A DNA stretch of 64,000 nt from JAEULH01 sp963746275. Lineage in GTDB: Bacteria > Pseudomonadota > Alphaproteobacteria > Rhodospirillales > Defluviicoccaceae. The position numbers and the translations under genes are program-made. Where the stretch lies: NCBI GenBank assembly GCA_963746275.1, contig CAVVAX010000008.1:141144-205143 (forward strand), written 5' to 3'. This document shows, piece by piece, positions 1 to 8,966 of this stretch. Position 1 is the first letter of the stretch. Each line of letters starts with the position of its first letter. The notes under the pieces are model-generated. The model was given only the letters and a program-made list of their open reading frames with translations, was not told the origin of the DNA and searched no databases.

Positions 1-115
1 TGAGGTATGGGACAAAACTACGCGCCTGCTGGCCGTGGTCGATAGTGCCAACCTCGACCGCAAGCAGGTCCTGCTCAGCATCTTTCTCGACATCGAGGCC
101 GCGTTGCGCCGCTGA
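1..115 (+). CDS. holB: DNA polymerase III subunit delta' (3' end only)
   Basis: This is the last 37 codons of a gene that enters from the left edge; it reads in frame from base 2 to a TGA at 113-115. The visible tail includes LLAVVDSANLDRKQVLLSIF followed by an Ala/Leu/Arg-rich end, which resembles the C-terminal helical domain of the clamp-loader delta' subunit. The call leans on order: in alphaproteobacteria holB is usually followed directly by metG, tatD and an MBL-fold hydrolase, exactly as here. The nucleotide-binding domains lie outside the window, so the identity is inferred, not demonstrated. Confidence 0.6.
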   Translation, partial: EVWDKTTRLLAVVDSANLDRKQVLLSIFLDIEAALRR

Positions 116-175
116 GCGAGGTGCGGCCGGCCGCGGCGACGGGCCGGGCGCCGAACCGATTGAGGATGACCGGGA

Positions 176-1750
176 ATGGCCGCGCGCGCCGCGTTCTACG
201 TCACGACGCCGATCTACTACGTCAACGACGTTCCGCACATCGGCCACATGTACACCACGCTGGCCTGCGATGTGCTCGCCCGGTTCAAGCGGCTCGACGG
301 CCATAACGTCAAGTTCCTCACCGGCACCGACGAGCACGGGCAGAAGGTGGAGAAGGCCGCCGCCGCAGCCGGGATCGCGCCGCAGGCCTTTACCGACCGG
401 GTCTCCGCGAACTTCCGCGAGCTCGCCGCGCGGATGAACTTTTCCAACGACGACTTCATCCGCACCACCGAGCCGCGGCACATCGCCGCCTGTCAGGCGC
501 TATGGCGCCGGCTTTTGGAACGCAGCGAGATCTACCTCGGCAGCTACGCCGGCTGGTATGCCGTGCGCGACGAGGCCTTCTACGCCGAGAGCGAGCTGGC
601 CACCGGCCCGGACGGCAGCCGGATCGCCTCCTCCGGGGCGCCGGTCGAGTGGGTGGAGGAGCCCAGCTACTTCTTCCGCCTCTCCGCGTGGCAGGAGCGG
701 CTGCTCGACTTCTACGCTGCCAACCCCGACTTCATCCTGCCGGAGACACGCCGTAACGAGGTAATAAGTTTCGTCAAGGGCGGGCTGCAGGACCTGTCGA
801 TCTCGCGCACGACATTCAAGTGGGGTGTTCCCGTTCCGGACGATGACGCCCACATCATGTACGTCTGGCTGGACGCGCTCACGAACTACATTACCGCAGT
901 CGGCTTTCCCGACACGCAAACAGAGGCTTACCGGTCGTTCTGGCCTGCCGACGTGCACATGGTCGGCAAGGACATCCTCCGCTTCCACGCCGTCTTTTGG
1001 CCGGCGTTCCTGATGGCGGCCGGGCTTGAGCCGCCGCGCCGGGTCTTTGCCCACGGCTGGTGGACGAACGAGGGACAGAAGATCTCGAAGTCGCTGGGCA
1101 ACGTCATCGAGCCCCTGCAGCTCGTCGAAACCTACGGGCTGGACGAGGTGCGCTATTTCATGCTGCGCGAGGTCCCGTTCGGCAGCGACGGCGATTTCTC
1201 CAGGCGTGCCATCGTCGGCCGAATCAACGGCGATCTCGCCAACGATTTCGGCAACCTGTGCCAGCGCGTCCTCTCCATGGTTCAGCGCAACTGCGGCGCC
1301 GAAGCGCCAGAACCAGCGGCGTATGCGCCCGAGGACGAGGCGATGCTGGCGAGGGCCCACGGCCTGATTGAAGGCGTCAGGGCCAGCATCGACGCTCAGG
1401 CGTTTCACACGGCGCTGGTCCAGATCTGGAGCGTCGTCGCTGAGGCCAATGGCTACGTCGACCGGCAGGCGCCGTGGGCCTTGCGCAAGTCCGACGCGCC
1501 GCGGATGGGCACGGTGCTCTACGTGCTCGCCGAGGTGATCCGCCATCTCGGCATCCTCATCCAGCCATTCACTCCAGATGCGGCCGCGCGGCTTCTCGAT
1601 CAGCTCGCCGTGCCCGCCGACCAGCGGAGCTTTGCCAGCCTCGGCGCGGCGCAGGCGCTGGCGCCGGGGACGGCGTTGCCGCGGCCTGTGGGGATCTTCC
1701 CGCGGTTCATCGAGGCCGACGAAGGCGCGGCGGAAGCGAAGGCGCGATAG
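176..1750 (+). CDS. metG: Methionine--tRNA ligase
   Basis: A class I aminoacyl-tRNA synthetase of 524 residues that charges initiator and elongator tRNA-Met with methionine in the cytoplasm. The HIGH motif is at residues 21-24 (PHIGHMY) and the KMSKS loop is KISKS at about 302-306. The insert region (SYAGWYAVRDEAFY) lacks the Cys pairs of the zinc-knuckle form, and there is no C-terminal EMAP-like dimerisation domain, so this is the short zinc-free type common in alphaproteobacteria. The frame is intact. The start is the ATG preceded by a GAGGATG-rich stretch. It sits 60 bases after holB and is followed by a dispersed palindromic repeat and tatD. Confidence 0.96.
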   Translation: MAARAAFYVTTPIYYVNDVPHIGHMYTTLACDVLARFKRLDGHNVKFLTGTDEHGQKVEKAAAAAGIAPQAFTDRVSANFRELAARMNFSNDDFIRTTEPRHIAACQALWRRLLERSEIYLGSYAGWYAVRDEAFYAESELATGPDGSRIASSGAPVEWVEEPSYFFRLSAWQERLLDFYAANPDFILPETRRNEVISFVKGGLQDLSISRTTFKWGVPVPDDDAHIMYVWLDALTNYITAVGFPDTQTEAYRSFWPADVHMVGKDILRFHAVFWPAFLMAAGLEPPRRVFAHGWWTNEGQKISKSLGNVIEPLQLVETYGLDEVRYFMLREVPFGSDGDFSRRAIVGRINGDLANDFGNLCQRVLSMVQRNCGAEAPEPAAYAPEDEAMLARAHGLIEGVRASIDAQAFHTALVQIWSVVAEANGYVDRQAPWALRKSDAPRMGTVLYVLAEVIRHLGILIQPFTPDAAARLLDQLAVPADQRSFASLGAAQALAPGTALPRPVGIFPRFIEADEGAAEAKAR

Positions 1751-1788
1751 GTAGGTGTCTGACCACATTGGCTTCCGAATACCAACAA

Positions 1789-1874
1789 CGTCATCGCGAG
1801 CCGCGCAGCGGCGCGGCGATCCAGAACCACAGTCACTGGATTGCTTCGGCGGCTTCGCCTCCTCGCAAGGACGG
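1789..1874. repeat. Dispersed palindromic repeat, copy A
   Basis: An imperfect inverted repeat. The left arm begins CGTCATCGCGAGCCG and runs to GGCGATCCAG; the right arm runs from CTGGATTGCTTCG to CCTCGCAAGGACG. It fills the metG-tatD gap. The same left-arm sequence recurs at 3918 and twice at 63622-63690 in this window, so it is a dispersed family. Such elements are common between genes in alphaproteobacteria. A hairpin in the metG-tatD transcript is possible. Confidence 0.8.
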
Positions 1875-1914
1875 ACTTCCCATAGATCCACCTGATCAAA
1901 GGCTGCGCCACGTG

Positions 1915-2729
1915 ATGCTCGTCGACAGCCACTGCCACCTGGACTTCCCGGAGTTCGAGCCCGAGCTCGACGCGGTGGTTGCCCGCGCTGAAGCGGCGGG
2001 GGTCGGCACGATGCTGACCATTTCCACCCACCTCAGCCGGTTTGAGCGGGTGCGGGCGATCGCCGAACGGTTCGCCAATGTCTATTGCACTGTGGGCGTG
2101 CATCCCCACGAGGCGGCGCGGGAGGGGAGCATGACCGTCGAGACGCTGACGCGCTTGGCCGAGCATCCCAAGGTCGTCGGCTTCGGCGAGACGGGCCTCG
2201 ACTACTACTACGAGCACAGCCCGCGCGAGGCGCAGCAGCGCAGCTTCCGGGTGCATCTGGCGGCGGCGCGTGCCGCCGGCCTGCCGGTCGTGATCCACAC
2301 CCGCGACGCCGACGACGACACGGCCCGGATGCTGGCCGCCGAGCACGCGCGAGGGCTCGTTCGCGGGCGTCATCCACTGCTTCAGCTCGACGCTGGCGCT
2401 GGCCCGCCAGGCCGTGGGCCTCGGCCTCTACATCTCTTTTTCCGGGATCGTCACCTTCAAGAAGGCGGATGCCTTGCGCGAGGTGGCGGCGGCGGTGCCG
2501 CTGGAGCGGCTGCTGGTCGAGACCGATGCGCCGTTCCTGGCGCCGGGGCCGAAGCGCGGCAAGCGCAACGAGCCGGCGTTCGTGGTCCATACCGCCGCCG
2601 AGGTGGCCCGCGTCCGGGCATCGGCGAGGCCGCGTTGGCAGAGGCAACGAGCGAGAACTTCTTTCGCCTGTTCGCCAAGGCAAAGCGCGCAAGGCCGACG
2701 CTGGGGCCGACGCAAGGGCCGGCGCTTGA
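1915..2729 (+). CDS. tatD: TatD-family 3'-5' deoxyribonuclease (two frameshifts)
   Basis: A TIM-barrel metal-dependent hydrolase of the TatD family. It begins MLVDSHCHLDFPEF with the HxH metal motif, followed by GVHPHEA, GETGLDYYY, PVVIHTRDAD, SFSGIVTF, ETDAPFLAP and the closing NFFRLF. The product is split over two frames: an extra base in the GGG run near 2353, and a missing base in the GGG run near 2616. Correcting both gives a continuous protein of about 265 residues, the normal size. A third indel is needed for it to stop at the TGA at 2727-2729 overlapping the next gene; otherwise it would run on without a stop. An in-frame GTG lies just before the chosen ATG. All motifs are kept, so errors in the read are more likely than decay. 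Confidence 0.85.
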
Positions 2730-3572
2730 GGGTCGTCGTTCTCGGTTCCGGCGGGTCCAGCGGCACGCCCGGCGCTCGACGTCGGCTGGGGCCGCTGCGA
2801 TCCCAACAACCCGCGCAACCGGCGGACCCGGCCGGCGATCCTGGTGGAGGAGGGCGAGACCCGCATCCTCGTCGACACGCCGCCGGACCTGCGCGAGCAG
2901 CTCCTTGCCGCCGACGTGCGCTGGCTCTCGGCGGTCGTCTACACCCACGCCCATGCCGATCACCTGCACGGCATCGACGACCTGCGCTCGATCAACCGCA
3001 ACATCGGCGCGGCCTTGCCGGCCTACGGCGACCCGATGACGCTGACGGTGCTTGCGCGAGCGTTTCGCTTATGCCGTCGAGCCGCTCGCCGGAGCGGGCA
3101 CGCAGCTTCTACAAGCCGACGCTGGACCTTCACGACCTCGGCGACGGCGAGAGCTTCGCCATCGGCGCCATCCCGGTGACCGCCTTCGCCCAGAGCCACG
3201 GCTTCAGCATCACCGTCGGCTATCGCTTCGGCAACGCCGCCTATACCACCGACGTCGTCGAGCTCGGCGAGGCCGCCTTCGCCATCCTCGAGGGCGTCGA
3301 CACCTGGATCATCGGCACGCCGGTGGCGCGGCCGCACCCGACCCATTGCCACGTCGGCAGGGCCCTGGAGTGGATCGCCGAGGATCCGTCCGCGCCGAGC
3401 CGTCCTCAGCCACCTCGGCAACGACCTCGACTATGCCGCTCTGGCGGCAGAGCTTCCGCCGGGGGTCGAGCCGGCATTCGACGGGTTGTCCCTCGATGTG
3501 GGAAGCGCACCCGCGAGCGAACGAAACAGGATCAACGAAAGCTTAACACCGGCATGGGGAGGCGCGGGCTAA
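2726..3572 (+). CDS. MBL-fold metallo-hydrolase, PhnP-like (four frameshifts)
   Basis: A metallo-beta-lactamase-fold protein of the PhnP/COG1235 type, a phosphodiesterase-like family. Visible motifs are the start LRVVVLGSGGSSGTP, ILVDTPPDLREQLL, the metal site THAHADHLHGIDDL, FSITVGYRFGNAAYTTD and AVLSHLGNDLDYAAL. These lie in successive frames, with shifts near 2769 (CCC), 3053 (TT), 3097 (GGG) and 3382 (GG). Removing one base at each gives an ORF of about 280 residues ending at TAA 3570-3572. The likely start is a TTG at 2726 overlapping the tatD stop. This placement directly after tatD is the usual alphaproteobacterial arrangement; the substrate is not known. Confidence 0.8.
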
Positions 3573-3614
3573 ACGTCCAACGCGATCAGTGACTCAACTG
3601 CGACTGGGGGATGT

Positions 3615-3848
3615 ATGTCCGATGCCTACGACAGAGATGCTATCGACAGCGACGCTTACGACGGAGATGCTAACCATGAGAACAACTGCTGCGGCTGCGG
3701 CGCACGCTTGTCCCGTTTTGCCGTGCGCGTGGTCCATGCGGACACGGGCGTGCTGCTGAACCGGCTGTGCCGCCGCTGCGCCGGCGACCTGGTGGCGCCG
3801 CCGCTGCCGCTCGGGCTGGCCAGGGCGAGCGAGCCAGCCGCCGGATGA
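3615..3848 (+). CDS. Small protein with two CxxC pairs (hypothetical)
   Basis: A 77-residue product not assigned to a family. The N-terminus is acidic with a short internal duplication (DAYDRDA / DAYDGDA, also visible as a near-repeat of about 21 bases in the DNA). Residues from about 24 contain CCGCGARLSRFAVRV and, about 20 residues on, LCRRCAGDL, which together could form a zinc ribbon. A Pro/Leu-rich tail follows. A GGGGG tract lies just upstream of the ATG as a possible ribosome site. The opposite-strand ORF here is Ala-rich and motif-free, so the plus strand is preferred. Confidence 0.45.
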   Translation: MSDAYDRDAIDSDAYDGDANHENNCCGCGARLSRFAVRVVHADTGVLLNRLCRRCAGDLVAPPLPLGLARASEPAAG

Positions 3849-3917
3849 GGCGGCGACCGGAGCAAGGCTGGACGGGATCATTGCGGGGAGGTGCGCCAGC
3901 AGGCGCTGCGCTGCTTC

Positions 3918-3953
3918 CGTCATCGCGAGCCGTGAAACGGCGTGGCGATCCAG
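3918..3953. repeat. Dispersed palindromic repeat, copy B (half element)
   Basis: The sequence CGTCATCGCGAGCCG, a five-base variable centre, then CGGCGTGGCGATCCAG matches the left arm of the element at 1789. The right arm is absent. It lies in the 225-base gap before mazG. Confidence 0.7.
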
Positions 3954-4073
3954 ACCCGCAGATGCCGGCGTGCCAGGCGGTACGTCCCCGTGGACTTATT
4001 TTCCATAATATCGCTTATGCGGCAAGAAGAGGGTCGGGCGCGGCATGCGCCGGCCGCTGCCCCTGGCGCCGCC

Positions 4074-4902
4074 ATGAGCACTGAAACGGACCGGTTGCTC
4101 GAGCTCATGGCGCGGCTGCGCGATCCGGCGCACGGCTGCCCGTGGGACGTCGAAGCAGAGCTTCGCCACCATCGCCCCGCACACCATCGAGGAAGCCTAC
4201 GAGGTCGTCGACGCCATCGCCCGCGGCGACCTCGCCGGGCTGAAGGACGAGCTCGGCGACCTGTTGCTCCAGGTCGTCTTCCACGCGCGGATGGCCGAGG
4301 AGCAAGGCGCCTTCGCCTTCGCCGACGTCGCCCGCGCCATCTGCGACAAGCTCGTGCGCCGCCACCCGCACGTCTTCGGCGACGCGCGCATCGACAGCGC
4401 CGAGGCGCAGACGCACGCCTGGGAAAGCCACAAGGAGGCCGAGCGCGCGGCAAAAGCCGCGAGCGTGGACGCCGAGCCCGCCGCAGGCGCCTTGGCCGGC
4501 ATCGCCCTCGCCCTTCCGGCGCTGACCCGCGCCCAGAAGCTGCAATCGCGCGCCGCCCGCGTCGGCTTCGACTGGCCCGACGCGGCGTGCGGCCTTGCCC
4601 AAGGTCGGCGAGGAACTGGCGGAGCTCGCGGCCGAGATACAGGACGCAACCGGAGAAGCCGCGCACGACCGGCTGGAGGACGAGCTCGGCGACCTGCTGT
4701 TCGCCGTCGTCAATGTCGCCCGCAAGCTGAAGATCGACCCGGAGGCGCGCGCTGCGCCGGGCCAGCGGCAAGTTCGAGCGCCGCTTCGCCGGCATCGAGG
4801 CTCGCCTCAACGCCCAGGGCCGCACCACGCGACAGCGCGACGCTCGCCGAACTCGACCGGCTGTGGGACGAGGTCAAGGCGGCGGAACCGTCTCCCACCT
4901 AG
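4074..4902 (+). CDS. mazG: Nucleoside triphosphate pyrophosphohydrolase MazG (about four frameshifts)
   Basis: An all-alpha NTP pyrophosphohydrolase that hydrolyses NTPs/dNTPs to the monophosphate and PPi. The N-terminal domain starts MSTETDRLLELMARLRDP and HGCPWD, then EEAYEVVDAI, the metal-binding helices LKDELGDLLLQVVFHARMAEE, and CDKLVRRHPHVFGD. The second half carries KVGEELAELAAEI, LEDELGDLLFAVVNVARKLKIDPE and the tail LAELDRLWDEVKAAE. Frames change near 4152 (GAA), 4591 (GG), 4747 and 4828. With these repaired the length is about 272 residues, the standard two-domain MazG size. Both EExxE/ExxD metal motifs are intact in the pieces. Confidence 0.87.
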
Positions 4903-4982
4903 CGGTTCGGGACGGCCATCGGCTCATTCTGCGAAAGCGACTTCGTTTGCATCCGTTATCTCACGAAGCGGGCGAACATTTA

Positions 4983-6191
4983 CTACTCGTCCTTCGCCTC
5001 GACCCCTGATATCGGTGTCTTCCTGACGACTTTATCCCAATCGACATCAAGGTCGAACACGATGTAGTCGTCATCTGCATCTATTCCACCAGGCTCAAAC
5101 TGAATGTTCCGTATAGAGCGGTCGCGCGCGAGCGCGCTTCGGAAAAAATTGTTTTCATTTCCAAAAGCTTTTGCACTGAATTCGGAAGCGGTCATTTGGC
5201 CAGCAAGATACTCATGCAACAGACCCGCAGACAGTTTTATCGTCATTCTTCCGCTCCGTCCGATCACTTCTGTTCCAAGATACCAGTTCCGCCCATCCGG
5301 AGAAAAGCCTCCTTGTCGGTGGATGTCCCTTGCCTGGTATCCCTCGTACTTCGGTTTCGGGAGCCGCTCGGCCAACGCCTCGAAGCGCTCGTACTCCCGG
5401 TTCGGAATCTCTTGCCGGCGATCGAAGCAGCTCACTTCCCAAAATAACCCTCCGAACAGCCCAAAGGGATAGGTTTTTCCCCGGTGCGGCGAAACCACAG
5501 CGACAACGTCGACGCCGAGCTTTGAGAGCGCGTGGTGGATTATCTCTTCGCCGCGAATTTCGTGCAGGGACCTTATCGGCCGCAGGTGACGAAGCAACCT
5601 GCAGCCGGCGTCTACGAGAATGATGCACCTTAGGGTGCCGCTTTCCGCACCCTTGACCTGTCTGGCCTTCTTTTTGAGGGCCTTGTATATCGGGTTGTCT
5701 TCTAGGTCGTAGGCTACAGGTGGCATTTCGCAAACAGTCCGGAGTAACGGAACTGTAGATCCATACGGTTTTCCGCAAGTGACCTCTACATCTGTGTTCC
5801 CGTCGGTGATCCGTATCGCTTGCGGGTTGGGCCAATCCGCAGCCTTGATCCAGACACGAAGTTGCGTCTCGATCGCCGCCGTAAGCGCGAACCTCGGGTC
5901 CACGCACCGCTCGCGGTGAAATAGGTTGTTCCGGTAATAACTGCGCTCGTTGAATTTAAAGTAGAGGTGTCTTCCAGCGCCCTTTTTAAGGCTGTCGGCG
6001 AAGTTCGAAATTAGGTTTGCGGTGCGTTCCATAGCTTCCTTCCCCGAGAAGCTATGGTCGGACAACGCGTGAACCTCGACGACCGATGGTGCTGAAAGAA
6101 ACAAGTCGTTAGACACCGCGTCGGGCCGTTTACGGCTGTTAGGGAGGCGCGGCTCGGGTTGCATATGAGCGACGCGCGGAGAGTGGCCCAA
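4983..6191 (-). CDS. Uncharacterised 402-residue protein in a lower-GC islet
   Basis: A single intact 402-residue ORF that I do not recognise. Codon use and base composition are visibly less GC-rich than in the flanking mazG and pgm genes. Segments worth searching are residues near 160 (GNTDVEVTCGKPYGST), near 200 (EDNPIYKALKKKARQVKGA), a hydrophobic strand LRCIILVDAGCRLL, LSKLGVDVVAVVSPHRG, and FGLFGGLFWEVSCFDRR. Predicted strand-helix alternation suggests a soluble alpha/beta protein; no transmembrane segment or signal peptide is evident. The true start could be one of several Met codons after 6191. It lies between conserved housekeeping genes and beside a transposase remnant, so it probably arrived by transfer. 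I assign no function. Confidence 0.7.
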   Translation of the reverse strand: MGHSPRVAHMQPEPRLPNSRKRPDAVSNDLFLSAPSVVEVHALSDHSFSGKEAMERTANLISNFADSLKKGAGRHLYFKFNERSYYRNNLFHRERCVDPRFALTAAIETQLRVWIKAADWPNPQAIRITDGNTDVEVTCGKPYGSTVPLLRTVCEMPPVAYDLEDNPIYKALKKKARQVKGAESGTLRCIILVDAGCRLLRHLRPIRSLHEIRGEEIIHHALSKLGVDVVAVVSPHRGKTYPFGLFGGLFWEVSCFDRRQEIPNREYERFEALAERLPKPKYEGYQARDIHRQGGFSPDGRNWYLGTEVIGRSGRMTIKLSAGLLHEYLAGQMTASEFSAKAFGNENNFFRSALARDRSIRNIQFEPGGIDADDDYIVFDLDVDWDKVVRKTPISGVEAKDE

Positions 6192-6541
6192 AGCACGGCC
6201 GGATTCGGCTCGGCAGCGAGGGCTTGTTTCGTATCCACATGATCAATGTCACGATGCGACGACATCGGCTGTTTTTGACTAGAATTTGGCCGTGATCATC
6301 TGTCAGCATCGTGCATAAACGTCGTCTTGCAAGCGGGTCGGCATGTTCGCCTTACGAGGGAAGACGCGACTCTGGGCGCAGCAGTGTCGACAAACTCAAT
6401 GTAAGGCGCGTTGTTGCTTCACGGTGACGAAGCTGCTGCCGCTGGTTTCGAAGCCGGCGGGTCAGCTATGCCTGACCCGCCTTATGACGGCGTCTGTGCC
6501 AGCGCGCAACCGGGAGTGCGCTCACACGTTAGGAAAGCGCG
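6192..6541. other. Gene-free AT-richer gap in the islet
   Basis: About 350 bases between the 402-residue gene and the transposase remnant. Short ORFs on both strands look like shadows. The region is less GC-rich than the chromosome average. I found no convincing terminal inverted repeat of an insertion sequence; an upstream part of the broken transposase may be decayed here. Confidence 0.4.
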
Positions 6542-6961
6542 ATGCGTCGACGCGGCGAGATCGTCGAGCGATCGTTCGCTCACAACCTGGAGCGCGGCGG
6601 CATCCGTCGGACGTGGCTCAGAGGACGCGAGAACGTCCACAAGCGCTACCTGATCCACGTCGCCGGCCACAACCTCGGAATCCTGATGCGCTTGCTGATC
6701 GGCGCCGGAACCCCGAAAGAGGCGGCCGCCCGCGGCCGGGCATTCCTGTTCCTCAATTACCGCGACAACACCCTGGCGATCGTCGTTCTCTTCCTCGACG
6801 AAGCCGGCCCCGGCATCCTCGTGGTCACCGTGACCGCCGAGCTGACACAACGCCCACATCGTCAACGGGCTGTTATGGCCGCGTCAGCTTCGCGTGCTCG
6901 CAATACGGTCCTGATTCACTTGATCACGCCTCTCCTAATGGGTTTGTCGCCATGGCGCTGA
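6542..6961 (+). pseudogene. DDE transposase C-terminal remnant
   Basis: The reading frame carries RRRGEIVERSFAHNLERGG, then RRTWLRGRENVHKRYLIHVAGHNLGILMRLL and GTPKEAAARGRAFLF. This resembles the C-terminal end of IS1182/IS5-type DDE transposases, where the catalytic Glu helix precedes ERSFAH. An in-frame stop (TAG, 6530-6532) lies just upstream, and there is no N-terminal or central catalytic region, so only a fragment remains. The last part runs into frame noise close to the end of pgm. It marks the right boundary of the islet that begins after mazG. Confidence 0.7.
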
Positions 6962-6985
6962 CGCCGACCGCTGGAGCCGGATGCG

Positions 6986-8619
6986 TCAGGTGATGACCGT
7001 GGGCTCGCTCGGCCGGTGCGCTTCTCGATCTCGGCGGTCGCGTTGGCGATCGCGATCAGGTCCGCCAGCGCCGCTTGCGTGTCGAAGTCGTGGCGCGCCG
7101 GGTCCTGCTCGTAGCGCTCGATGTAGACCCGCAAAGTCGCGCCCTCCGTGCCCGTCCCGGACAGGCGGAAGACGATCCTCGAGCCGTCGGCGAAGCCGAT
7201 GCGGATCCCCTGCTTGGTCGAGACGCTGCCGTCCACGGGGTCGGTGTAGGCGAAGTCGTCGGCGAAGGCGACCTCGAAGCCGCCGAGCTTCTTGCCCTTC
7301 AGCGTCGCCGTCTGCTGGCGGAGACGGTCCATCAGCCCTTCCGCGGCGGCGCTGTCGATGCCCTCGTAGTCGTGGCGGGAATAGTAGTTCCGCCCGTAGG
7401 TGCGCCAGTGGTCGCGGACGATCGCGTCCACCGTCTCGCGCTGGGCGGCCAGGATGTTCAGCCACATCAGCACCGCCCACAGCCCGTCCTTCTCGCGGAC
7501 GTGGTTGGAGCCGGTGCCGAAGCTTTCTTCGCCGCAGACGGTGGCCATGCCGGCGTCGAGGAGGTTGCCGAAGAACTTCCATCCTGTCGGAGTCTCGAAG
7601 CACGGGATGTTCAAGGCCTCCGCCACGCGGTCGGCGGCAAGGCTGGTCGGCATCGACCGCGCCACCCCGGCGAGGCCGCCGGCATATCCCGGGGCGGCGG
7701 TGGCGTTGGCGGCGATGATCGCCAGGCTGTCGCTGGGGGTGACGAATCGGCCGCGGCCCATGATCATGTTGCGATCGCCGTCGCCGTCCGAGGCGGCGCC
7801 GAACAGCGGCCCGTCGGCCCTGCCGATGCGCTCGACGAGCTCGTGGGCATGGACCAGGTTCGGGTCGGGATGGCCGCCGCCGAAGTCTTCCAGCGGCTCG
7901 CCGTGGATCACCGAGCCCGGCTGCGCCCCCAGCATCCCCTCCAGGATCGCCCGGGCGTACGGCCCGGTCACGGCATGCATGGCGTCGAAGCACATGGCGA
8001 ACGATCCTGACGTCAGCAGCGAGCGGATGGCGTCGAAATCGAACAGCTGCTGCATCAGCTCGGCGTAGTCGGCGATGGAGTCGATGATCTCGACGCGCAT
8101 CCCGTCGAGTTCGGTCACTTGCACCCGGTCGAGGTCCACGTCGGGCGCGTCAACAATGTTGTAGGCGCTGATCTTCTTGCTGTTTTCGAAGATCGCCTCG
8201 GTCACCTTCTCCGGCGCCGGGCCGCCGTTGGTAATGTTATACTTGAGCCCGAAGTCCTCGTGCGGCCCGCCCGGGTTGTGACTCGCCGACAGAACGATGC
8301 CGCCGAAGGCCTTGTGCTTGCGGATGACGCAGGAGGCCGCGGGCGTCGAGAGGATACCCCCCTGCCCGACCAGCGCGCGGCCGAAGCCGTTGGCGGCGGC
8401 CATCTTGAGGATGATCTGGACGGCCTCGCGGTTGAAGTAACGGCCGTCGCCGCCGACGACCAGCGTCTGCCCGCCGTAGCCTTCCAGCGCGTCGAAAATA
8501 GACTGAATGAAATTCTCAACGTAATGCGGCTGCTTGAAAACGGAGACCTTCTTGCGCAGGCCGGACGTGCCCGGTTTCTGCCCTTCGAACGGGGTCGTGT
8601 CGACGCGGCGGCGGCTCAT
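6986..8619 (-). CDS. pgm: Alpha-D-glucose phosphate-specific phosphoglucomutase
   Basis: Interconverts glucose 1-phosphate and glucose 6-phosphate, feeding UDP-glucose and glycogen synthesis. The phosphoserine loop is LSASHNPGG at about residue 113, the metal loop is AASDGDGDRNM, sugar-binding is GEESFGTGSNHVREKDG, and the phosphate site is RLSGTGTEGATLRVYIE. Up to about residue 530 the frame is uninterrupted. The closest conserved ending, SEPTVIT, is found one frame over and stops at 6986, so one base appears to be missing near 7010 (GG/CC run); without it the ORF would read through to 6916. Corrected length is about 544 residues, normal for this family. Confidence 0.93.
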
Positions 8620-8966
8620 GTTGCTTTTCTCCTCCGATCCCGAAGCGATTGATATCCCTTTTGCGGCACGTTAACAGGTCGCGTCGGGACGGCCAAGCCC
8701 GCGCCCCTGCCCGCGGTCGTCCGCAGCAATCACGGTCCTGCGGCGCGAAAGTCGCAGTAGCGGCGCGAGAGACGAACGCAGCCGATGCGCGTAAAAAGCG
8801 ATGCTGCGGGGCTTAAGGCTTTGTTATATGCTGGGCGCTAGAAATGCGACGGGAAAGAGGCGGGCAAAGTACCCGCTTCGCGGGAGGCACGGTTTTTGTA
8901 GGCTGATCACGTCGATCGCGCCGCCGGTGGCTTGCGGCGCGAGCTGGGGCGACACAGGGGAAACCC
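8620..8966. other. Divergent intergenic region pgm/dacA
   Basis: 347 bases between two divergently transcribed genes, so promoters for both should lie here. A less GC-rich stretch around 8805-8835 containing TTGTTATAT is the best candidate for a rightward promoter, but I cannot match both boxes. A small hairpin (CCCGC, 3-base loop, GCGGG) is at 8872-8884. Nothing else stands out. Confidence 0.3.

Noticed and set aside
500..1891. Long minus-strand ORF (463 codons) over metG
   Set aside because: It is an antisense shadow of a conserved gene in GC-rich DNA. It has no family motif, and its residue mix is that of a frame complement.
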